Source: Mercurialis annua
Taxonomy: Eukaryota; Streptophyta; Magnoliopsida; Malpighiales; Euphorbiaceae
Length of the DNA stretch: 64,000 bases
Direction of reading: 5' to 3'
Assembly: GCF_937616625.2 (NCBI RefSeq)
Contig: NC_065572.1
Span: 72,910,653 to 72,974,652 of the forward strand
The translations under genes and the position numbers were made by a program. Of the stretch, positions 56,664 to 64,000 are shown piece after piece; the first letter of the stretch is position 1; each line of letters starts with the position of its first letter. The notes under the pieces are model-generated. The model did no database searches. It had not been told where the DNA came from and was given only the letters and a program-made list of their open reading frames with translations.

Positions 56664-59181
56664 ATGATTTCATCCACAACACACATCAGTCCAAATACAG
56701 CAGTATCCCACTCACTTAATCACCGCCGTTTATTCAATCAAGTAATCAGATTCAACGGCAGGAAATCCGTCGTGTCTGCTTGTCTTAACGTGGACGTGAG
56801 AGCACCGGATAATGGAGGAGCAGTAACAGCGGTGACAGCGAGTAAGGAAGTAATGGATGCTGAAGCGAAGTATTTGGTGGGCACATATGCAAGAGCGCCG
56901 GTGGTTTTGGCGAGTGGCAAAGGTTGTAATTTGTATGATGTTGAAGGGCGAGAGTATTTGGATATGACTTCTGGGATTGCTGTGAATGCGTTAGGGCATT
57001 CTGATCCTGATTGGGTCAAAGCTATTGTTGATCAGGTTAATGTGTTGACTCATGTCAGCAATGTGTATTATTCTGTTCCTCAGGTTTGAATTCTTATGGA
57101 AAATTCTTATTTTTTTTAGTTTATGTTTCAATTTTCACTTTATGGTTCTTGAATGGTTGTTTTCTGAGAAATTTAGGATTTAATGAAGTAATTTGCATTA
57201 TAATATTGGGGCTTAATTGCTTAAAAATCACGAATTTTAGATTATTTTGCAATTTTAATATTAACTTTCAATTTTGGCAATTTAATACATGGATTGCCAT
57301 TTTTTTGCAATTCGAGACACCGAACAATTTTCCGTTAAAAAATGATGACGTGGACACCGAAATAAACATTGTTCCGGCGTTCACGTCAATAGTTTTCTGA
57401 CGGAAAATTGTTGGGTGTTTTGTATTGCAAAAGTACGAAAGTTGGTGTCCGATATTGTCAAAATTGAAAATTCGTGTTAAAATTACAAAATACTCTGAAG
57501 TTCGTGATTTTTTAAGCAATTAAGCGTGATATTATTCCTATTTAAATTTACGAAGTTTAATGCTTGGAAACTGAATCAAGTTGGTCATAATCTCGGAGAT
57601 AAAATTAACAGAAAGATGCTTCAGTTTAAGTTCAATCTATCATTCTTGTTATGTCAGCTGGTAAGGCTTTTGTGAATTGCTGTGTTTAGATTTAGTTTTG
57701 GTGTTGCTGCAGGTGGAGCTTGCTAAGCGTCTCGTAGCTTGTTCATTTGCTGATCGTGTATTTTTTACGAACTCTGGAACAGAAGCGAATGAAGCAGCTA
57801 TCAAATTTGCTAGGAAGTATCAGAGACACTCAAACCCTGATGCTACTGATCCCGCCACTGAATTCATTTCTTTCAATAATTGCTTTCATGGGAGGACCAT
57901 TGGTGCACTTTCTCTGACAAGCAAAGAGCAGTATAGGTTACCTTTTGAACCTCTCATGCCTGGGGTCACCTTTTCAGAGTACGGAAATATAGATGCAGCA
58001 AGAAAATTAATCCAACGAGGGAAAACTGCTGCGGTTTTTGTTGAACCTCTCCAAGGTGAAGGTGGCATCTACAGTGCGACTAAGGAGTTCCTACAGTTTT
58101 TGCGAGATGCTTGTGATGAGGCTGGGGCTCTCCTGGTGTTTGACGAGGTAAATTGTTATTCATTATCGATATATAGTCAAAATGTGGATAAGATGAACTA
58201 TTATCTGGCATGTATGCACATAGGACACAATGTAATAGTAAGTGTGATTATCTTTTATCACGAATATCTCATTTGGTAGTAGACTATTATAGTTAGGTTG
58301 AAAGTTGGAATCAGTGTGTATATTTCTTCTTAAATGTTCTAGATCTATCCCTTTTTGCCCTTTTTTAAGGAAATTCTAAACAGTAATCCCTCCCTTAAAT
58401 ACTAGTTTGTCTGAAATATTTGTCTACTCTACTCTAACTCTGAGTATATATACCAAATGGTAGATATGCCAATTATCCAACCCAAAGTGTAAACACTAAT
58501 CTCAAAGTGTAAGAAACTCAAAAAACGTGTCACTTATCTTTTGGTACGCTTGAAATACGTAGGAATTACCCTATTTTTGCTACATTTTGTCTGTGTTGAT
58601 GAATCAATCATGGAATATCATTTGTGTTCTTTCTCGTACAGGTCCAATGTGGTTTAGGCAGAACAGGATACCTGTGGGCACATGAACCATACGGTGTCTT
58701 CCCAGATATAATGACACTCGCCAAACCACTTGCTGGAGGCTTACCCATTGGAGCTGTATTGGTGACCGAAAGAGTTGCTTCGGCCATAAATTACGGTGAC
58801 CATGGAAGTACTTTCGCTGGCGGATCTCTTGTCTGTAATGCTGCCCTTACTGTCCTAGAGAAAATTGCAAAACCGGAATTCTTGGCTAGTGTAACAAAGA
58901 AAGGGATTTACTTGAAAGAAATTTTAAAGCAGAAGCTAGGTGGAAACTCACATGTGAAAGAAATTCGAGGGGCGGGCTTGATTATTGGGATTGAGCTCGA
59001 TGTACCGGCCTCGCCACTTGTAGATGCGTGTCGAAATTCCGGCGTGCTTGTATTAACTGCGGGAAAAGGAAATGTCGTGAGGCTTGTTCCTCCTTTGATT
59101 GTAACAGAGCAGGAGCTTGGTCATGCAGCTGAAATCCTACAAAAATGCTTGCCAGTGCTTGATGAAAGTGATCCTAAATAG
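56664..59181 (+). CDS. WIN1: acetylornithine aminotransferase, plastid
   Basis: A PLP-dependent class III aminotransferase of arginine synthesis: N-acetylornithine + 2-oxoglutarate to N-acetylglutamate semialdehyde + glutamate, normally operating toward N-acetylornithine, in plastids. Three coding exons, 56664-57083, 57713-58147 and 58642-59181, all joined in phase 0, give 464 aa, the usual length for plants. The first ~55 residues are Ser/Asn/Arg-rich and look like a transit peptide. Seen: the phosphate-binding SGTEANEAA (161-169), [12 protein letters not shown], the PLP-ring Asp in FDEVQ (D284) followed by CGLGRTG, and the Schiff-base lysine in TLAKPLAGG (K313). Arg, Thr and Gly residues of the C-terminal motif [14 protein letters not shown] are present. 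Intron 1 carries a foldback element. No defect seen. Other class III enzymes (ornithine or GABA aminotransferase) are less likely given this motif set. Confidence 0.95.
57211..57525. mobile_element. foldback element in intron 1 of the aminotransferase gene
   Basis: Inverted arms beginning GCTTAATTGCTTAAAAATCA and ending in its complement, with a second inner inverted repeat around CAACAATTTTCCGTTAAAAA. A related element lies at about 63438-63745. The target duplication is unclear, so the ends are approximate. Confidence 0.65.
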
Positions 59182-60292
59182 TAGCAAAGGATGTCTAACT
59201 GTCTAGCTGCTGATAGAACTTTTCACACTTAGAAGAATCAATTTATGCTGTTGTAACATTTAAATAATTGAGAAAAGTTATTTATCAAGTGGATAGCCTC
59301 AATCTATGTAGTACGGAAATGCCAAATCGAGAAAAGTCGAAACGGAAAATAGGAGAATAAATATTTTTATAATAAATTTTAAATATATAATTTGAAGATT
59401 CAAAAGCGTTTTCAAAAATAGTAACGAAATGTCAAATAGTAACATTTGAAAGGTTTCATTCATCCATGTATAGAGGTAATGCGTATGGTTCAATTGCAAG
59501 AAGCCATATTAATGAGAGATTTTTAGGTACATTTTTGCTCATCATGTTGAGTCAAAAATATTTTACCATATCATTAAAACGATGGCAGCAATGTAGTTAA
59601 ATTAACTAAAAATTTCACACATTTAATAATATGGTAAACTACCATTGACTCTGTATAGAATGATTTCTCATTATTATTTCACATATATCCATGAGCCGAA
59701 CTCGGGCAATATCAGACCAGGCTTGAGTACTTTTGATGTAGGTTTGAGCCCGATTTGAAATATTTACTACACAAACATGATCTCTATGTTATATTTATAC
59801 GAGTTTCGTCAGACATTGTGCTTAATCGCATGTAAAATCATATAGTAATAAAAATCCAAATCCGATTATAAAAAACAGGGGTTTTATGTGTTCGGACTGA
59901 ATTTGAGATTGAGAGAATCCCAATCCAAAATTATATATTCAACTCCGTCACAAGGTGAACGGATCTGGACGGGCCAGACCGGTCCGTGATCAGGTCTAGG
60001 CCTGCTACCTTTTTACCAACAAAATTCAAAAGTTCAAAAAAAGGAAGCAACGTAACGCACGCAAAATTTAAAATTTAAAAAAGATAAAAAAAGGAGAAAA
60101 AATTGAATAAAATCCGTGTCTTATGTTAATCACAAAGTTATTATTGCTCAAAATCCTCTTCCTGTTCCTTTCCTTCTCTAGAAACCTTTCTGTCTTAATC
60201 ATTTCATTTTAATTTTTGTTTCACAGCTGTGATAAAACTTCATCACTCTCTGTTCATCGGACGGTGGAGATTTCATATTTGGCCGCGTGATC
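59182..60292. other. 3' UTR of the aminotransferase and promoter/leader of the TPR gene
   Basis: No further gene seen. AATTTATGCTGTTG..ATTTAAATAATTG just after the stop fits a plant 3' UTR. The final ~120 bp (TTCCTTTCCTTCTCTAG...) are CT-rich, as in a leader. Confidence 0.4.
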
Positions 60293-62167
60293 ATGGCATC
60301 TGCTGTACCATCGAACAAGATCGAGTCAGCTCACCAGATTTACAGAGACGGCAACTACGAGGAAGCTTTAGGGTTATACACGGAGACTCTCTCCATGGCC
60401 AAAACCAAGGCTCAGAAGATCGCTCTGCACAGTAATCGAGCCGCTTGTTATTTGAAATTGCACGATTTCAAAAAGGTAACCGTTATTGTTTTATTCGCTT
60501 TAATTTTAAATTCAGTGGTTTTTAAATTTATTTGAATTGGAATTGATTTGAGGATGGATTAATAACAGTGGTGGTTGGTTACTTGCATCGTGATCATAGG
60601 CAGCTGAAGAATGTACGGCAGTGCTTGAGCTTGATCATAAGCACGCTGGAGCGTTGATGCTACGGGCGCAGACGTTGGTTACTCTTAAGGAGTATAATTC
60701 GGCTCTGTTTGATGTGAATAGGCTTATGGAATTGAATCCTTCGTCGGAGCTTTATCAGAGTCTTGAAACTCGGTTGAGGACGCAATTGGTATGAGTTATT
60801 TAATTCTCTTCGTAGTTATTCGTATTTGATTTATTTTTAAGGTAGTAGTAGATCATCAATGTGTTTGATTGTTGCCCGCTCGGGTTTGGTCCAGTGGTAT
60901 AAGTCTCGGCCATCTGGGCCCCATGGTCGTGGGTTCAAACCCCAGAGCCCTTTTCAATGAATGAAGTGGTTGAGACTAGGCTAATTTTCGAGGTATGTGG
61001 GCTTGCGGGATGTCCACATCCCGGGGTTTGACAGTGCGGAGTGATCCTTGTTACCAAAAAAATGTTTGACTGTTTCTATAATAGAATTCGTTTTATATGA
61101 AAATTTGAATTTATTTGCACCAAAGGACCCGTAATTATGGTTGGATCATTGTTAGCTATTCAATGTAGTTGACCAATGTGGATAGACATCTTGCTGTTAT
61201 TGTGGATCGAATCGAAGGTCATTGCTATTTTACATTTTTGTGAAGTTGCTGAAATATTTATGATGTGTCAAACATGGCTTTTGAGGTTGCTTAATGACTT
61301 TAGCTTTGGATCAAAGAAAACCTTTTTTTTTTCCTTTGAAGTAAACTTTTTGTTGGAAATGCATCTGAATTTTTGAAAATTGTTTCGCTACAGTAAATGA
61401 TGCCTAACCTTTTCTTATTGATCAACGATTCTCGACTTTAAGAATAATTACTTGATCCAATTTCTAAATCTTTGCCAAGCTTGCAGTTTTGTTATTGTTA
61501 AATTCCTGCTTTCAGTTTAAGTAATTGTTTTGTTTTATTAAACTCTTGCTATCATTTGAAGTAATTATTTTGTTTTGCTTAAGTAAAGTCGCTGGCTCCA
61601 ATACCTGAATCTGAAGCCGAGTTGGAAGAAGAGGAAGAAATAGAACAATATGGAGATAAGAAAGAGCAGGATGAAAAAGAAGAGGCACCTGTGGCAGTGA
61701 TAGGAGCTAATTACAAAACAGAACCTTCCAAGACTATTGAGGCTGAAGTCATTTGGCCTAAAACATCAAATATTAATGGGTCTTTTGCAATAGGTAGAGA
61801 GCAAAAGTTGGAGCCTAGAAAGACCATTGCTGCTGAAGTTATTGCTCAAGCACAGCGAAAAGTGGAGCACAGAAAGTCTGTAGCTTCTGAAGTTATTGCT
61901 CAAGCACAGCGAAAAGTGGAGCACAGAAAGTCTGTAGCTTCTGAAGTTATAGCTCAAGCACAGAGGAAGAAGGAATCATCTGAGCTGCATTCTAAAGGAT
62001 GGCAAGCGATTCCAAAACCCAAGGGACACTCAACTTTGGACTATGCTCGTTGGGATAGAGTGGAAGATGACTCGAGTGAAGATGACGACGACGACGATGA
62101 TGAAGAAGACTCCCAGCCTCAGTTCCGTTTCCGTGTAAAAACTGTTGGTGTGCGACCAGTGAAGTGA
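60293..62167 (+). CDS. TPR co-chaperone-like protein with acidic tail
   Basis: Three exons, 60293-60475, 60600-60788 and 61589-62167, joined in phase 0, give 316 aa. The start is the ATG at 60293 (MASAVPSNKIE). Residues 1-124 form about three TPR helix pairs (YRDGNYEEALGLYTETL, ALHSNRAACYLKLHDFKKA, AGALMLRAQTLVTLKEYNSAL), a fold that usually binds other proteins, often Hsp70/Hsp90 tails. Residues 135-156 are acidic. An 18-residue unit around EVIAQAQRK is repeated at 207-253. Then comes a conserved-looking GWQAIPKPKGHS.LDYARWD (261-280), a run of Asp/Glu (281-297) and a basic C-terminus. I know such TPR-plus-GW..PKPKGHS proteins only as plant proteins of unknown role. The second intron carries a SINE and the 3' end is duplicated. 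Confidence 0.85.
60874..61062 (+). mobile_element. tRNA-derived SINE in intron 2 of the TPR gene
   Basis: About 190 bp, with an A-box TGGTCCAGTGG and a B-box GGTTCAAACCC (60932-60942), ending in a short A-tract after CCTTGTTACC. It is flanked by the 12-bp target duplication TGTTTGA(T/C)TGTT at 60862-60873 and 61063-61074. The design resembles the Au-type plant SINEs. Confidence 0.85.
61845..61975 (+). repeat. 54-bp in-frame repeat in the TPR gene
   Basis: Two nearly identical 54-nt units (codons for SEVIAQAQRKVEHRKSVA) follow a diverged first unit (AEVIAQAQRKVE) and are followed by a partial unit (SEVIAQAQRKKE). Near identity at the DNA level suggests recent slippage or unequal crossing-over. 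Confidence 0.9.
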
Positions 62168-62467
62168 AATGATTAACGCGGAATACAGACATGAAATGTT
62201 GCACTTATAGCTGGCTAGACGTGAAACGCAAAAGGTTGTGAGATTTAACGACCAGAAGCCAATTGTCTCGTGTCCTTATATAGATAGAAGACTCCCTGCC
62301 TCAGTTCCGTTTCCGTGTAAAAAGTGTTGGTGTGCGACCAGTGAAGTGAAATGATTAACGCGGAATACAGACATGAAATGTTGCACTTATAGCTGGCTAG
62401 ACGTGAAACACAAAAGGTTGTGAGATTTAACGACCAGAAGCCAATTGTCTCGTGTCCTTATATAGAT
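62104..62467 (+). repeat. 182-bp tandem duplication of the TPR gene 3' end
   Basis: Copy 1 (62104-62285) holds the last ~21 codons with the stop plus 118 bp of 3' UTR. Copy 2 (62286-62467) repeats all of it with a handful of substitutions, starting AGAAGACTCCCTGCC. Copy 2 lies after the stop codon and so would be untranslated. Confidence 0.93.
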
Positions 62468-63020
62468 GCCGAAAGACCAGATTTTGCCTGGAACATCAAA
62501 GTGTAAAGCTGACCGAGGAGGTTATAGAGATGGGCTGGAGGATTCTAGTGGAAGGCTTGTGGAGAAGCGTGGAGATTATGTTATAATATCCAAATAGCTG
62601 AAACTAACCAATGCCTTCAAGTGCAAAAGTTCCCATTGTCTGAAGTCTGATTATTTTGGGGAAAAATCTCGATCTTCGTCTCGATACAAGTATTGAGATG
62701 CAGCATTTCCTTCAGGAGGACTAATCCCTTTTGTTCATGTCGGAACAAGCATTTGGCCCTGCGGATTATCGTTGCTAAAAGTTGACCAGTTTGATTCGAT
62801 ATGTTGGTAAATTATTTTGTTTTTGGCTTCATTATGTGTTCTGTATAATCACATTGCCATACTACTGATATACAGTGGTTCTTCTGATTGTGATTTTATC
62901 AGGGTGAAGCAGTTTTTTTTATCAGAAGGTTGGAGATAGTCCTTAGATGGTCCGCATGTACTTCTATTTATCATCTATTTGTAATTTAGACACTCATAAA
63001 ACAAGCATACAATATTAATT
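62468..63020 (+). other. 3' region of the TPR gene, no second gene
   Basis: A 43-codon frame (62466-62597, MPKDQILPG...) is present but unsupported. The rest reads as 3' UTR or intergenic DNA. Confidence 0.35.
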
Positions 63021-63218
63021 GATTGGGTTGTGATTATCTCAAGTTCATTTTGAACTTGAGGGGGTCATGTTCACGATCAACACCGTTTATTGTAAAATGA
63101 CGGTATAGATTAATTTGATTAAAATTATACTTTTTTTTATCTACACCATTCATTTTACAATTAACGGTGTAGATTGTGAACGTTACCCTCTCAAGTTCAC
63201 TTGAGTGAATCCCAATCC
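63021..63218. mobile_element. MITE, second copy of the 20145 family
   Basis: Shares CTCAAGTTCA.TTTGAAC, TCACGATC.ACACCGTT and a complementary right end (ACGGTGTAGATTGTGAAC..GAATCCCAATCC) with 20145-20325. Ends approximate. Confidence 0.65.
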
Positions 63219-63437
63219 TTATTTATTTTATTTTATTTTATTATAGTTGTTCTTTTATATTTAGAGCACTTAATTTATCTAAATACAAGATCCTTCAATT
63301 TTTATACTCATTTCTTCTTCAACTTTAAAATATTTACTTTTTAAAATATAACAATTCACTAAAAACTATAATTGATATACTCAATAATATATAAATATTC
63401 TAAAGAATTTAATTGATTAGCCACTTGGAAAAAATTA

Positions 63438-63745
63438 GGTTTAATTGTTCAAAAAATTATGAAATTTAGCATGTTTTGCAATTTTAATACGAATTTTTAA
63501 TTTTGTTAATGTATGACAGCTGCTTCCGAATTTTTGAAATTTAAAATACCGAACAATTTTTCATCAAAAAATGATGGCGTGAACGTCGAGACAATATTTA
63601 TTTTCGCTGTCCACATTAATATTTTTTTGACAGAAATTTTTTTATTGTTTCAAATTGTAAAAAAAAAAGACAGTTTAAAAATTAAATTGCCAAAATAAAA
63701 ATTATAAAACATGCTAAAATCATGATATTTAATCAATCAAGTCAA
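63438..63745. mobile_element. foldback element related to 57211-57525
   Basis: Left arm GGTTTAATTGTTCAAAAAAT, shared inner text ACCGAACAATTTTTC and ATGATGGCGTGAACGTC, and a degenerate right arm near 63715-63745. More decayed than the copy in the aminotransferase intron. Confidence 0.55.
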
Positions 63746-63837
63746 ACTAACTCCAATTAAAAATATTACTTTTATCAATTTTTATTTATTAAAAAAGAGT
63801 ATGAAAAAGAAAAAAGAAAGAAAAGAAAAGCCTTGGT

Positions 63838-64000
63838 TGGGCCTAAAGAGCTAAAAAAAAATATGAATATTATTATAAAATATAAACCCTAATCGAGCGT
63901 GAAAGCCTTTTCCTTCTCCTTTCACTCGTTTTGAGCTTCTTCTTGGAGTCTAGGTAACCCTCGTTTTTGCCTCTCATGATTTACGATTCTTGCTCTTCTT
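63838..64000 (+). promoter_or_regulatory. site II and telo-box promoter plus spliced leader of a gene beyond the edge
   Basis: A site II element TGGGCC (63838-63843), a TATA-like TATTATAAAATATA (about 63870-63883) and a telo-box AAACCCTAA (63884-63892) are followed by a CT-rich leader (CCTTTTCCTTCTCC) and a donor site TCTAG|GTAACC at 63953/63954. Site II plus telo-box is the usual pair in front of plant ribosomal-protein and other translation genes. The coding part lies outside the window, so the product is unknown. Confidence 0.55.

Noticed and set aside
60880..60960. A tRNA gene
   Set aside because: A-box and B-box are present, but the acceptor stem does not close and the unit continues into a SINE body with an A-tract and target duplication.
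62466..62597. 43-codon frame after the TPR gene
   Set aside because: Too short and in the duplicated 3' UTR context; no family recognised.

Overview
The window is nuclear DNA of a flowering plant, most likely a eudicot. It is AT-rich and carries spliced genes with GT..AG introns, plant-type receptor kinases, a telo-box/site II promoter and many small Mutator-like, hAT-like, Stowaway-like and SINE insertions. I cannot name the species from sequence alone.

Left flank (1 to about 7.4 kb): no intact gene seen. It holds a 672-bp non-LTR retroposon, two short Mutator-like elements with 9-bp target duplications, one hAT-like element and AT-rich DNA.

Receptor-kinase cluster (about 7.4 to 29.8 kb): two tandem + strand genes for LRR-malectin receptor kinases (LRR-VIII-2 type), each with 24 coding exons, plus a stub of a third copy. 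Gene 1 is open over 1,030 codons. Gene 2 has lost one base in exon 11, giving an early stop; because the LRR exons are phase-symmetric, skipping exon 11 restores the frame. Paralogue comparison gives near empty sites for a SINE (gene 2 promoter) and a Stowaway MITE (gene 1 intron 19). A small three-helix membrane protein gene on the - strand (30.3-30.9 kb) closes the cluster; its 3' flank was duplicated together with the third kinase stub.

Transposon belt (31.2 to 34.7 kb): Mutator-like elements, a hAT-like element inserted inside a SINE, and a 1.1-kb Mutator-like element carrying a striking array of fifteen 19-nt palindromes at 25-bp spacing.

Gene-fragment mosaic (35.4 to 49.0 kb): broken, intron-retaining, all + strand pieces of a DIS3L2/SOV exonuclease, transportin-1, eIF3a, zeta-carotene desaturase (tandemly duplicated) and an unidentified gene present twice, together with a degenerate interstitial telomere-like tract. 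Gene-fragment capture by a Helitron or repeated segmental transposition would explain it, but no element ends were found.

Right part (49 to 64 kb): a repeat-rich stretch with a possible small membrane peptide gene on the - strand, then two intact + strand genes: plastid acetylornithine aminotransferase (3 coding exons, 464 aa) and a TPR protein (3 exons, 316 aa) whose 3' end is tandemly duplicated. The last 160 bp look like the promoter and leader of a translation-related gene running off the edge.
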